Notes: a model not told the origin generated them from the sequence alone. DNA of 64,000 nt from Brumimicrobium sp965656195 (GCA_965656195.1 CBFHJL010000001.1:71616-135615), one strand, 5' to 3'. Counted from the stretch's first letter, positions 15,174-24,618 are shown. Program-made: numbers and translations.

Positions 15174-17990
15174 CTAAAGAATGTGCTTTGGCAGTATTAT
15201 TTTTACAGATGTTCCTTTTTCGGAAGAGGACAGGATGATCTTTCCTTTCAGTGCTTCTGTCGATTTTTTGACAATTGCAAGACCTATTCCAGTTCCTGAA
15301 TGTTCTTGTGAAGTATGAAGACGTTTAAATATTTCAAAGACCTTTTTTTGAAACTCTTCAGGTATGCCAACACCATTGTCGCTAACAATGAATACATCAT
15401 CGTTAATCGTTTCTCTATGTTCTATTTTTATAATTGGTTGTATATGTTGTTTTCTATACTTTATTGAGTTGCTGATCAGGTTCGAGAATATCTGAAAAAG
15501 CTGTGAATCACTGCTGATTATAGTCGGAAGGTTTGTATGAATTATATCAGCACTATTGTCCTCTATTTCTTTTTGCAGTGAACGTTTAACAGTTCCTATG
15601 AGATGCTCCATTGAAATCTTTTCTAGTTCTAATGGGCTTTTTCCGAATTGAGAGTATTTCAAAAGGTCTGTAACCAACAGCCTCATCCTTGCGGCACCTT
15701 CAGTTACAAAGTTCAGGTAACTTTGTGTTTTTTTATCAATTTGATCACCGAGGGTTCGGTCTATTTTAGAAATAAAACTTGTTATTGTTCTGAGCGGTTC
15801 TTGTAAGTCATGAGAAGCCAAATATGCAAATTGTTCTAACTCTAAATTACTTTCTTTTAATTCTTTAGCACGCTGTTGAAGTTCTCTATTCATTGTCTCT
15901 AGAGACTCTTCATACTCTTTACGTAAAGAAATGTCTGTAACGGCGCCTATAATTTTTTGGGCTTTCCCCTCATTGTTTCGAATGATCTTAGCTTGATCAA
16001 CAACGTGGGCAAAACTACCATCCTTCCTCTTGTAGGAATACTCTAATTTAAGAATGCTTTGGTTCTTATCAATTAGAGCCTCTCTATAAAGTTTTTCAAC
16101 CAGTTGACGGTCTTTCTCATGTATATATTTGAAGAATTCCTTTGTAGAGTTAACATTGTCTTGATTGTAATACCCAAAGATCTCATTGTAGCCATTACTC
16201 CAATAAATTAAATCATCTTCTAAATTCACTTCATAAACGGCATCATTTACCGTATTTAATATGTTCTCTAAACGTTGGTTAGTATCTATTATATAGCGTT
16301 CTTTTTGTTGTCGATCGCTGATATCTCTGAAGAAAACGGCCCAACTGCTTGATTCGTTTGGATAAAAAATAAACTCTATCCATTTGCCCATGTTAGGTAT
16401 AAAAGCTTTAAACGTTTTGTTTACGCGCTTTTCAATAATTTCTTTAATAGATGATAATTGGTCTTTATTCGGAAAATTGAAAATTGTTAGAAAATCAGTG
16501 CCCATTGCCTCTTCACGATCAACTTTAGTTAATCGCTCTGCAGTTTTGTTCCAGTAAATTATTTCATTATTACTATTCACAGAAAAGAAGCCATCCTGAA
16601 TACTTTTAAGAAGTGACTTGTGTTTGTTTTTTTGTCTGATCATTTCAAAAATCAGAGATATAAGTCCTAACATTTGTTCACTTATATCAATGTCTTTGTT
16701 TGAAAGTATAAAATTATCCTTTCTGAATACATTAAATAATGCAATGATTTCCCCGTTATTTATGATTGGGAATTGAGTACATGATTCAATATCGAAATCT
16801 ACTAGCGAACTTCTGAGGTAGCTCCAGGATTTTTCAGATTGGAGGTTTTTTGTATGTAAGACCTTCTTTGAGTATAATGTCTTAATTAATTTCCGAAAAC
16901 TTTTTGACGATAGATCTTGGAGTGGATGAAAGAAATTGGTTGGAAAAGAAGGTGAGGATAAATGTTCAAAATAATTATCTGATATTAATAGAATAGAACA
17001 ATATGTATTTGAGAATAAATCTTCGTATTTTTCTATAAATAGATTGGATATTTCATTGATAGTTTTAGACGGGTCTAGTGCTTCGCGCATGATTTGATTA
17101 CTAAACAAGTTCACTTTTTTAGTAATCAATTGATCAGAAACATCGGAAATACTTATTGATATAAAATTGTTCTCATTAAAATCGTTCTCAAAAGCAGAAA
17201 AGTCAAGTTGTATGATAATACTTTCATTATTCGCAGAGGTTAGATAAAGTAAAGTTTGAAGGTTACGTTCTTTTCCACTCGTGATATCATTTACATTTCT
17301 TCTAAAAATTGTTGAGTCCTTAGCAGAGAATATACTGGTAATAACTAAGCCTTTTTGCAGCCTCGTATTGAATAGCTTGTTGATAAGTTCTGCAGCTTTT
17401 CGGTTATATTGAACAACCGAATTAAATCGATCTATAAGTATTGTACTTTGGGAACTATTATCTGCGAGTAGTCTAAATTCTTTTCTCGCTTTTTCAAATT
17501 GACTGAGCCTAAATTCAATTTTATCTCTTTCAAAATATAACTCACGTTTTAAAGAGAGCAATGATTTCTCATCTTTAATTAACTCGTCCAACTTTAAAGA
17601 TATAAGTCTCGTATTGAAATTTTCTTTGTTTTGAGTAGCATCAGGATAACGTATTTCATGATTATCTATGCTCGTAACTGAAACTTCAAAGGTTCCGAAC
17701 TCGTTATATTTATTGACCTCAATATAAAAGCAGTAAATACTTCCGTTATTTCCCTTTCTCTCAAAGAACTCATCTAAGAATTCAATTCTCTCAACCTGAG
17801 CTTTACTTATCATGTAGAGAATTGGAAATCTAAATACTTCCTTTAGATCTTTGATTTGCAATTCTTCAGCACTAACTTTTTCTTCTATAAGTGTCGAAGA
17901 TCTATCTAACCCAGATGTGATGCGAAAATATTTGTCAATTAAAAAAGTAATTGAGGGTCTATTTTGCAATATTTCTTTTTTAGGCGTCAT
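15174..17990 (-). CDS. Multi-PAS/GAF sensor histidine kinase
   Basis: The 938-residue soluble kinase has several N-terminal sensory modules: PAS-like segments at about 10-120 and 170-285, a GAF-like region at about 305-445, PAS at about 460-570 and PAS-PAC at about 585-700 (ending KIIGAVTDISLRKEYEESL). A HisKA domain follows with FAYLASHDLQEPLRT (His near 726) and HATPase_c with FSNLISNSIKYRKQ, DNGVGIP and GTGIGLAIVKK. This HisKA type (SHDLQEPL) is common in phytochrome-like kinases, but no bilin-binding Cys context is evident. No membrane helix is seen. It lacks its own receiver; the lone receiver encoded just downstream is the obvious partner. Confidence 0.9.
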   Translation of the reverse strand: MTPKKEILQNRPSITFLIDKYFRITSGLDRSSTLIEEKVSAEELQIKDLKEVFRFPILYMISKAQVERIEFLDEFFERKGNNGSIYCFYIEVNKYNEFGTFEVSVTSIDNHEIRYPDATQNKENFNTRLISLKLDELIKDEKSLLSLKRELYFERDKIEFRLSQFEKARKEFRLLADNSSQSTILIDRFNSVVQYNRKAAELINKLFNTRLQKGLVITSIFSAKDSTIFRRNVNDITSGKERNLQTLLYLTSANNESIIIQLDFSAFENDFNENNFISISISDVSDQLITKKVNLFSNQIMREALDPSKTINEISNLFIEKYEDLFSNTYCSILLISDNYFEHLSSPSFPTNFFHPLQDLSSKSFRKLIKTLYSKKVLHTKNLQSEKSWSYLRSSLVDFDIESCTQFPIINNGEIIALFNVFRKDNFILSNKDIDISEQMLGLISLIFEMIRQKNKHKSLLKSIQDGFFSVNSNNEIIYWNKTAERLTKVDREEAMGTDFLTIFNFPNKDQLSSIKEIIEKRVNKTFKAFIPNMGKWIEFIFYPNESSSWAVFFRDISDRQQKERYIIDTNQRLENILNTVNDAVYEVNLEDDLIYWSNGYNEIFGYYNQDNVNSTKEFFKYIHEKDRQLVEKLYREALIDKNQSILKLEYSYKRKDGSFAHVVDQAKIIRNNEGKAQKIIGAVTDISLRKEYEESLETMNRELQQRAKELKESNLELEQFAYLASHDLQEPLRTITSFISKIDRTLGDQIDKKTQSYLNFVTEGAARMRLLVTDLLKYSQFGKSPLELEKISMEHLIGTVKRSLQKEIEDNSADIIHTNLPTIISSDSQLFQIFSNLISNSIKYRKQHIQPIIKIEHRETINDDVFIVSDNGVGIPEEFQKKVFEIFKRLHTSQEHSGTGIGLAIVKKSTEALKGKIILSSSEKGTSVKIILPKHIL

Positions 17991-18047
17991 TATGTGGTTA
18001 TCAAGACTTTCATTACAATATAGTAATATAATGCTTAATGAGCGTGT

Positions 18048-18305
18048 CTACGAAAACAATTTTTTCACCTCGACCTGATTTGAATAGCTTTCAAGGATTG
18101 ATTTGTTCTCTTGGATTTCGATCCATTGAACTTGGTCGAGGCTTATTAAAATCCAAATTTCTACAAAAAAACCAAAAATAGAGAATAAATGTATCCTATG
18201 AACACCTGATTGTCTTGCTGCTATGTGCTCTCCTTCTTTCTTAAGTAGATTATATCGTTTTACTAGAGAACACTTTCTAAATTCTTTTTTCGTAAGTTTA
18301 TGCAT
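18048..18305 (-). CDS. Small conserved hypothetical protein
   Basis: The 85-residue product has a basic N-terminus (KLTKKEFRKCSLVKRYNLLKKEGEHIAARQ) followed by a hydrophobic beta-rich stretch HRIHLFSIFGFFVEIW. This layout, an N-terminal helix and then a short F-V-E-W strand pair, recalls a small Bacteroidota family of 70-90 residues without known function. It lies upstream of the kinase cluster on the same strand and is divergent from the sigma-factor operon. A regulatory role is possible but unsupported. Confidence 0.6.
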   Translation of the reverse strand: MHKLTKKEFRKCSLVKRYNLLKKEGEHIAARQSGVHRIHLFSIFGFFVEIWILISLDQVQWIEIQENKSILESYSNQVEVKKLFS

Positions 18306-18356
18306 GCTGTTTGAACCTATTTAACGAACGGCTGTACAAGAGTAAAAATATATATA

Positions 18357-19469
18357 ATGAGGCAATTTTTAATCTTCATATGCTTGATTTCATCTATTCT
18401 GTCTTCTGCACAAAGTCAGGAAAAGGAAAAGAAGGCGAGTAGGGCCATTCCTCAAACAAATAATTCTGTCAATGAGCCCTTGCAAGAGGAGGTACAGAGT
18501 GAAACTGTCTCTAAGTCTATTCGAAGTCAGAAAAGACAACAGATAGATAATGTCAGTAGTTCATTATCCCTAACGGTTAGTCAAGCATCAAGAATGTCAA
18601 CCCAAAAGAATTTCACAAAAGATCAAATTCGTGAGTTAAATAAGGGTGTTCAAGAACTGAAGCGCATAGATAAAACCAGTTTTGAATACCATCTTTACAA
18701 CTATTTAAAATCCCCTTTCGATTTTGATGAAATTCAATCATTGAGAAAAGCTGAGTCTTTAAATGCATATAATTACGCCGTTTTATACTCTTTTAGTGCG
18801 TATCACTATATTCAAGGTAATGAGTCAGATCTGAATAATTATCTCTCAAAATTATTTCAAGGTAAATACTTTAATGATAATCTGTTGCAAAGTGCCGAGT
18901 TGTGCTTAAGATCATTGCCGAAAAATACAGTGCTGATTTCTCATGGAAAAGATGATACTTATCCTTTACTTATTAATCAAAAAATAAAAAAGTTAAGATC
19001 TGATGTGGAAGTTATCAGTTTGGAGCATCTTTTAAGTGAAGATTATAGATTGAAACTTATGAAAAGAGGATTTGATGTTCCAGAACGAGAGCTAATAGAT
19101 ATTGAGTTTCTCAACCAGTTTCTATTAAACAATAGCGATAAAAATATTGTGTGTGCTAACACGCTTCCTTCAAATTACCTTAAGGCGTTGGATGTTAAAT
19201 TGTCAGTAGTTGGTTTTGGATTTTCTTCGGTAAATAAACAGAGTATAAATGTACAATTCTATGAACGTGACTTCGTGAATACACTGCCATCTCTATTAGC
19301 CAAGAGGAATAATGTTGCATTGAGTAATAGTCTTCCTCTTCTATTTGATGTAAGAAATTACTACATAGAGAAGAGGAAATACAATCAATCTGACGAAATA
19401 GAGCAGTGGTTGAGGTCTATTGGAAGGTTATTAGGAAAGGTTGAACAAATTAATAGTCTTCTCCAATAA
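18357..19469 (+). CDS. Exported protein of unknown function, first gene of the ECF sigma operon
   Basis: The 370-residue product has a signal peptide ending near SSILSSAQSQ, a low-complexity charged linker (about 22-90) and an alpha/beta C-terminal half. A segment near residues 188-215 (PKNTVLISHGKDDTYPLL, then KLRSDVEVISLEHLL) resembles the tail region of Bacteroidota DUF2723-type proteins (pattern N-A-I-L-F-T-x-G-D-N-D-T-x-P-L), though the aspartate pattern here is HGKDDTYP. Its stop overlaps the sigma factor start by one base (TAATG), so the two are translationally coupled. An exported protein coupled to a sigma factor suggests envelope sensing, but this is inference. Confidence 0.75.
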   Translation: MRQFLIFICLISSILSSAQSQEKEKKASRAIPQTNNSVNEPLQEEVQSETVSKSIRSQKRQQIDNVSSSLSLTVSQASRMSTQKNFTKDQIRELNKGVQELKRIDKTSFEYHLYNYLKSPFDFDEIQSLRKAESLNAYNYAVLYSFSAYHYIQGNESDLNNYLSKLFQGKYFNDNLLQSAELCLRSLPKNTVLISHGKDDTYPLLINQKIKKLRSDVEVISLEHLLSEDYRLKLMKRGFDVPERELIDIEFLNQFLLNNSDKNIVCANTLPSNYLKALDVKLSVVGFGFSSVNKQSINVQFYERDFVNTLPSLLAKRNNVALSNSLPLLFDVRNYYIEKRKYNQSDEIEQWLRSIGRLLGKVEQINSLLQ

Positions 19470-20062
19470 TGAAATTGTTCAAAGTCAATTATCAAAAACA
19501 GGAAGATGAGCAACTCATGAGAATGGTTGCTAAAGGCGATCAGCGCGCTTTTGATGAGATTTATGAACGATATGCAGCGAAACTTTCTTACTATTTTATG
19601 AGTAAGCTCAAGCATGACAAAGAAAAAGGAGAGGACTTCGTACACGACCTTTTTGCCAAATTGATAGATAGACCGGAACTCTTTGATCCCGATAAGAAGT
19701 TTAAAACGTGGATATACTCTGTTGCGAATAACATGTGTATCAATGAGTATAAAAAAATGGCTGTACGATCCAATACAACGAATGGTGTTTCTCAGGATCT
19801 TCCGATTGCAAGTGATGAAAAAGCGGTAGAGGAGCAGGTGTATGAAAATGATTTTGCAAATGATTTATCAGCTGTATTAAAAGAATTAGACGATAAGCAC
19901 AGTGAAGTTTTTGTGATGCGTCATGTAAATGGTTTATCCGTTAAAGAAGTAGCAGAAGCGATGGAGATAAGCCAAGGGACAGTTAAGTCGAGGTTGTTTT
20001 ATGCGACGAAAAAGGTTGCTGAACAACTGGAGATATACAATCCAAAACAAGAAGTAGGATAA
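19469..20062 (+). CDS. ECF-type RNA polymerase sigma factor
   Basis: The 197-residue protein has sigma region 2 (about 17-95: AFDEIYERYAAKL, FVHDLFAKLID, FKTWIYSVANNMCINEYKK) and sigma region 4 (about 138-186: HSEVFVMRHVNGLSVKEVAEAM, then a recognition helix ISQGTVKSRLFYATKKVAEQL). It belongs to the extracytoplasmic-function group of sigma-70. Its start overlaps the gene before it and its stop overlaps the gene after it, each by one base, which makes a tight three-gene operon. The next gene probably encodes its membrane anti-sigma factor. Confidence 0.94.
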   Translation: MKLFKVNYQKQEDEQLMRMVAKGDQRAFDEIYERYAAKLSYYFMSKLKHDKEKGEDFVHDLFAKLIDRPELFDPDKKFKTWIYSVANNMCINEYKKMAVRSNTTNGVSQDLPIASDEKAVEEQVYENDFANDLSAVLKELDDKHSEVFVMRHVNGLSVKEVAEAMEISQGTVKSRLFYATKKVAEQLEIYNPKQEVG

Positions 20063-20937
20063 TGGACAAGGAAATTGAAAATATTATCAAATCTAAACGA
20101 TTCATTGAATTGAATGATCGTGAAAGAAAATTGATACAGAAGTGGGCTGGTAGTGAAGATGAATTCAATCAAATGAAATCAGTTTTTCTAGCTACAGCTG
20201 TTTTTAAAAAAGAACAAGTTAAAGATCTAAATCCGACGATAAAGCAGAGATTGGACGTTCGTTTCAAGGAAAAGTACAATAAGCAAAGACTGGTTTGGTA
20301 TAATAAGTTATGGTTGTTCTTGTGGCCAGAAGATGCCAATATTATTAAGAAACCACTCCTTCAACTTGCTGCTGTAGGCGCGATTGTTTTAATGGCTGCT
20401 CCATTCCTTTTACAAGACAATACCAGTCAAAAACGCCTAGCGGTTAATGAGAATCCTTCAGAAGAAAAGCGCTTGAAAATAAATGTAGAACAGAATAAAA
20501 AAGAAGTTGATGATAAAATCGATGAATCACTTATAGGTGAAAAGAATGAAAGCAAAGCACTTGAAGATCTCAAGGGAGAGGATCAAAAAAACCACGCTTC
20601 TCAAGAGGTCGCTATTGATACGAAGCTTCTCGATGCTGTCGAAGGGTATCCAGTTATGAAGAGCCCTCCTGAAGAATCCGTTTTCGAAATGAGCGATAAA
20701 GTTGCGGATCTAGATGTTGCAAAGGATAGGGAAGAGAGGTTCAATGAAGAATCAATAATGGATAACGAAGTAAGTGAACAAGATGAAGATGTATTCGCTG
20801 GTGCCATGAGCCAAGCTGGTAGGCAAAACGATAAATACGATTTATCAAAAGACAACCAATATGGGAGAGCGGGTTTTGTAGCTAAAAAGAAAGTGGATCC
20901 TAAAGAAACTATCGATCTTTTAACTACGCTGTATTAG
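20062..20937 (+). CDS. Single-pass membrane protein, putative anti-sigma factor
   Basis: The 291-residue product has a basic cytoplasmic N-terminal domain (1-90), one transmembrane segment (about 95-115, LLQLAAVGAIVLMAAPFLL) and a long, highly acidic, probably disordered periplasmic part ending in a basic patch (GFVAKKKVDPKETIDLL). The size, topology and position directly after an ECF sigma factor fit an anti-sigma factor. No zinc-binding HxxxCxxC motif of the ZAS type is visible, so the assignment rests on context. It ends tail-to-tail with the YqgE gene, the stops sharing TTAG. Confidence 0.6.
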   Translation: MDKEIENIIKSKRFIELNDRERKLIQKWAGSEDEFNQMKSVFLATAVFKKEQVKDLNPTIKQRLDVRFKEKYNKQRLVWYNKLWLFLWPEDANIIKKPLLQLAAVGAIVLMAAPFLLQDNTSQKRLAVNENPSEEKRLKINVEQNKKEVDDKIDESLIGEKNESKALEDLKGEDQKNHASQEVAIDTKLLDAVEGYPVMKSPPEESVFEMSDKVADLDVAKDREERFNEESIMDNEVSEQDEDVFAGAMSQAGRQNDKYDLSKDNQYGRAGFVAKKKVDPKETIDLLTTLY

Positions 20938-21512
20938 TTTGAGCTGAAATCAACTGGTGAACGGGAAAGTACATCATATTTTTTACCTTCTCTTTTCATG
21001 AACTTTTGCCATATGTCTTTGATTGTAAAGTCCATTATTTCTCCGTTATTTAATACGGGGGCAACGCGCCAGGTATTCTTACTTATTTCCTCTTCAAGCT
21101 GTCCAGCACTCCATCCTGAATAACCCAGGAAGAAGCGGACTTCAGTTTTTGAGATCTTTTCATCTTCTAGAAGCTGGATTAATAGATCGTATTCACCACC
21201 CATATAGATGCCATCACTAATTAACACACTTCCAGGAATTCTATCACCTAATGTATGGAGGAAGTATATGCTTTCAGTTTGCACAGGACCTCCAATACTA
21301 ACATTTGTATTAATGTCTGGAAAATTCTTAGCAACTTCCCCAAGGTTTAAATCAAGAAAGTTGTTGAGTACAAAACCGAAAGATCCTTTTTCATCATGCT
21401 CACACAAGTAAACTACGGATCGACCAAAGTAATCGTCATCTGAAAAAGGATCAGAAAGTAATACTCGTCCTCTTTTCGGCTTTCGTTTATTTGTAAATGA
21501 GAGATCTATCAT
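20934..21512 (-). CDS. YqgE/AlgH family protein
   Basis: This 192-residue cytoplasmic protein shows the family pattern GRVLLSDPFSDDDYFGRSVVYL near the N-terminus, GSFGFVLN at about 41-48, GGPVQ at about 74-78 and GYSGWSAGQLEEEI at about 128-141. YqgE/AlgH is a widespread family (DUF179) whose biochemical role is unsettled. The length is normal. It is convergent with the sigma operon and its start is 120 bases from the terminator of the upstream T9SS gene, so it is transcribed on its own. Confidence 0.93.
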   Translation of the reverse strand: MIDLSFTNKRKPKRGRVLLSDPFSDDDYFGRSVVYLCEHDEKGSFGFVLNNFLDLNLGEVAKNFPDINTNVSIGGPVQTESIYFLHTLGDRIPGSVLISDGIYMGGEYDLLIQLLEDEKISKTEVRFFLGYSGWSAGQLEEEISKNTWRVAPVLNNGEIMDFTIKDIWQKFMKREGKKYDVLSRSPVDFSSN

Positions 21513-21582
21513 GTCTTGTAAATGTATACTTTCAATAATACCATTTCCATTTATAATATCCTATTTTCAGGCAGTTTTTAAT

Positions 21583-21612
21583 AAAAAAAGGTCGCCCTGT
21601 TGAGCGACCTTT
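21583..21612 (-). terminator. Terminator of the Kelch-like T9SS gene
   Basis: On the minus strand AAAGGTCGC, an 8-base loop, and GCGACCTTT are followed by a T run. It lies about 20 bases past the stop codon at 21633. Confidence 0.85.
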
Positions 21613-21632
21613 ACTACGGAATTAAAATATTC

Positions 21633-23228
21633 CTATTGCTTCACAATTTTCTTAGTGAGATAGTAAACATCATCAATTGAGAGTGTAATTGTCAAATTCT
21701 GTGAGCTCACTTCTTTTAATTTAATCTTGTAAGAATTTTCACCTACTATTGTGTTTTCAAACGTTCCTTGCTCTACAATCTGACCAATATTATTCGTAAT
21801 AAAGTAATCAACATCTACAGCATTGTCTAAATTAAAATCTATAAACACATGATTTTTTGCAGGATTCGGATAAACATTGAAAGAATAAGGGTTTCTACCG
21901 TCAATATTATCGAGATTCAAAGATTTATCAAAGATTAATTTGACACGATAAATTGTTGGGTCAGCCTCTGTTACTTCCGTGTTATTGTTGGAGAAAGGAT
22001 TTTCAGTAGAGCTTAATATTCCTCCAACTATATACCCTGCAATGATTGTATCACTTGAAATTTGTTCTAAATGAATAACTTCTGAGCTGTTTTGTGGAAG
22101 AGCAGTGTTGTTGAAGAATTCTGCACTAGCTCCTTTTAGTCCAGGCATTTCAGTCGGTATTAAATATTCCATTAACGTACCATCAGGGTAGCGTGTTACT
22201 CTACTAATAGTTTTTACAAAAGGAACTTGTGTGTCCTCGATAAGCGTACCGTTTTCATAGTAATATTGACTCATTCCTCCAAAAAATAAAGAGTGCATTT
22301 CATTGCTGTCTGCATGGTGTAGCGATACTGTAGAACTATGGTAATTACTTAAATATTGATTAAAGCCAGTGTTTGGATAGTGACCATCGCTATCAATATC
22401 CACAGGGTATAGAAATGGTAAATCAGCATTCTGTTGAAATACTCCAGAAGATATCATATATCCTTCAGTTCCATCAGGAAAAATTTGAGGAACAAGATTG
22501 TAATCACGTCTTCTTAAATGAACAGGATCAATTATTTCTGTAAAATTAGAAAAGCTCGGCTGTGCCCCCGAGTTATCCACTGTAAACTTGCGAATTCCAT
22601 TTACATACGTTTGTACATAAGTGTTATGACCCATAGGATTATAGCGTCCATCAAAACGATGTCCGCCTACAATCATTAAAGTGTCACTTAGTGTGGTTAG
22701 ATGCCCTCCTGTTACTGCGAAAACATCATCTTGAGTTTGCTTGAAATAGGGTGTGATATCATTACCGTTGACAACGGCATCAATTACACCAGGTACATCT
22801 ATCGTTGTCAAATATGGAAATGTGATATGGTCCTGTACACTGGCTGCATAAGCATAACCTCCAACAAAATATAATGTATCCTCAACCTGTGTGAAATTCA
22901 TATTTGTGGACTGCATTTGTTCTTGGATAGTTGTAGGAAGAACATTGACGCTGCTAGACCAAAATTGATTATTCTCAACATCTATAACCATAACGTCTGT
23001 GTTATTTTGATTCTCAGGAAATGCATTAAAAGGCTGTCTTGCATGCAGACCATCTAGTCGACCTCCAATAATTAACCATTTACCATCATGTTCTGCCTTT
23101 GCAAAGGAATGAATTCCTGGCATGTTCGTAATAGATACGGGTTCTAATTCCACATGGTAGAGGAATGAATCTTGGGCCCATGCTTGTAAGCTAAAAAGGA
23201 TTCCGATAAATAGTGTTATTTTGTTCAT
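21633..23228 (-). CDS. Kelch-like secreted protein with T9SS sorting domain
   Basis: The 531-residue product starts with a signal peptide (cleavage near SLQAWAQ), carries spaced Gly-Gly blades of Kelch type (LIIGGRLDG, YFVGGYAYA, MIVGGHRFDGR, LFFGGMSQYY, YIVGGILSS) that predict a beta-propeller, and ends in a type A T9SS sorting domain (SFNVYPNPAKNHVFIDF, about 450 to the end, final KKIVKQ). It is therefore exported to the cell surface or medium by the type IX system. It starts 10 bases after the M28 peptidase stop, so the two form an operon. Ligand unknown. Confidence 0.87.
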   Translation of the reverse strand: MNKITLFIGILFSLQAWAQDSFLYHVELEPVSITNMPGIHSFAKAEHDGKWLIIGGRLDGLHARQPFNAFPENQNNTDVMVIDVENNQFWSSSVNVLPTTIQEQMQSTNMNFTQVEDTLYFVGGYAYAASVQDHITFPYLTTIDVPGVIDAVVNGNDITPYFKQTQDDVFAVTGGHLTTLSDTLMIVGGHRFDGRYNPMGHNTYVQTYVNGIRKFTVDNSGAQPSFSNFTEIIDPVHLRRRDYNLVPQIFPDGTEGYMISSGVFQQNADLPFLYPVDIDSDGHYPNTGFNQYLSNYHSSTVSLHHADSNEMHSLFFGGMSQYYYENGTLIEDTQVPFVKTISRVTRYPDGTLMEYLIPTEMPGLKGASAEFFNNTALPQNSSEVIHLEQISSDTIIAGYIVGGILSSTENPFSNNNTEVTEADPTIYRVKLIFDKSLNLDNIDGRNPYSFNVYPNPAKNHVFIDFNLDNAVDVDYFITNNIGQIVEQGTFENTIVGENSYKIKLKEVSSQNLTITLSIDDVYYLTKKIVKQ

Positions 23229-23238
23229 AATAAGTGTT

Positions 23239-24456
23239 TTAGAATTGTATATTTAAAGTTATTGTTTTGTTGTTTCTGAGGACTGTAACAGTTGTTTTGT
23301 CTCCTGGATTATAAATTGACAAAACCCCCATGTAGTCATAGATGTCTTTTATTTTTGATTGTCCAATTTTCGTAATGACGTCATTCTTCCTCATTCTAGC
23401 TTTTTGTGCTGGTTTACCGTCGATGACGCCATCAATCTTTAATCCTAAATCGTTCGATACATAGCTAGGCATTATTCCCATTGTAACTTTGAGTGAAGGT
23501 CTCTTCTTTGTAGTCTTATTTTTCGTAGCTTTAAAGGAGAATTCTTCAGTAGTCTCGAGATGAACTAAATAATCATAAATCCAGTTTGATATGGAGGCCA
23601 TTCCTTTATAATTCAGTTTATCATGTGTGTCAGTTTCTTTATGATAGTCTTCATGTTGACCTGTAAACAAATGTATTGCAGGAATAGAATCAAGGTAAAA
23701 TGATGCATGATCACTTGGTCCTAATCCACTGCTGTCAATCTCCCATTCGAATATGCTTTTGGTAGAAGATGTGAAACTATTCCAGCTGTCAGACGTGCCT
23801 ATACCATAGATTTGAACTTTGTCTTCTTTCATTCGTCCTACCATATCTAAATTAATCATAGCCGCTAAATTGAATCTTTGAAGATCAGTTTCTAAAAGAG
23901 CTTTTGACCCTAGTAAACCAATTTCTTCTGCCGAAAAGAATACAATCATAAAATTAAATCCTTCTGTTATCTCATTTGAATTTAATTGGCTTGCTAGTTG
24001 TAATACGCTAGCTACACCACTGGCATTATCATCAGCGCCATAATGAATAGGTTCTATTTCTGTTGAGCGACTATTGATATGAAAACCTTTACCTAAATGG
24101 TCATAATGAGCACCCAGAACAATTGTTCTCTCTTTCTTATTGTCTATAAATCCAATGATATTGTGAGCAGTCTTAATATTCTTTACAGACTTTTCATTTT
24201 TCTTATTGAAAGAAATATCATTGAATCCGAAGGGATGAAGGTAGCCTTCTGAAATTGTCTGAATTCCTAGCTTGCCCAATTGGGATGTAATGAAATAAGC
24301 AGCTTTCTTTTCACCGAAGCTACCAGCTCGTCTACCAGCCATTTCCTCAGAGGATAGCGTGGCTACAACATTCTCTAGGTCAATTGAACTCTGACTATAT
24401 AAGGCCGAATGAGCTACAACATAAAGAAGAATAAATATAGGAGTGAACTTTTTCAT
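23239..24456 (-). CDS. M28 family zinc aminopeptidase with C-terminal PDZ domain
   Basis: The 405-residue exported protein has a signal peptide (MKKFTPIFILLYVVAHSALYS), a PA-like or N-terminal segment, an M28 catalytic domain with the zinc and catalytic motifs GAHYDHLG, GADDNASG, FFSAEEIGLLGS, NLDMVGR and SDHASFY, and a C-terminal PDZ domain (about 318-405: GLKIDGVIDGKPAQKARMRK). It removes N-terminal residues from peptides in the periplasm or outside the cell. The ATG at 24456 is chosen because it gives a normal signal peptide and a promoter-like TATTTTTG lies just upstream; the frame is open back to 24534. The downstream T9SS gene is co-transcribed. Confidence 0.93.
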   Translation of the reverse strand: MKKFTPIFILLYVVAHSALYSQSSIDLENVVATLSSEEMAGRRAGSFGEKKAAYFITSQLGKLGIQTISEGYLHPFGFNDISFNKKNEKSVKNIKTAHNIIGFIDNKKERTIVLGAHYDHLGKGFHINSRSTEIEPIHYGADDNASGVASVLQLASQLNSNEITEGFNFMIVFFSAEEIGLLGSKALLETDLQRFNLAAMINLDMVGRMKEDKVQIYGIGTSDSWNSFTSSTKSIFEWEIDSSGLGPSDHASFYLDSIPAIHLFTGQHEDYHKETDTHDKLNYKGMASISNWIYDYLVHLETTEEFSFKATKNKTTKKRPSLKVTMGIMPSYVSNDLGLKIDGVIDGKPAQKARMRKNDVITKIGQSKIKDIYDYMGVLSIYNPGDKTTVTVLRNNKTITLNIQF

Positions 24457-24462
24457 CGTTGT

Positions 24463-24470
24463 CAAAAATA
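24463..24470 (-). promoter_or_regulatory. Promoter -7 element of the M28 peptidase gene
   Basis: TATTTTTG on the minus strand matches TAnnTTTG. It lies only 6 bases upstream of the ATG at 24456, which would give a nearly leaderless mRNA and rules out the longer reading from 24534. Confidence 0.45.
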
Positions 24471-24618
24471 GGACATGATTGTTTTGAAACATGTAACAAA
24501 CGTTACTTACTGTTAAAAAAATGACGAGAATCATCTAATCCGTTCAAGGCAAACCAAAGTAGGTTGAAGTAACTAATTAAAATATTATGTACTTTTAGAG
24601 AACTACTACATCGTAACA

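Noticed and set aside
18012..18027. Inverted repeat ATTAC-N6-GTAAT upstream of the large kinase gene
   Set aside because: The arms are only five bases and AT-rich, easily found by chance.
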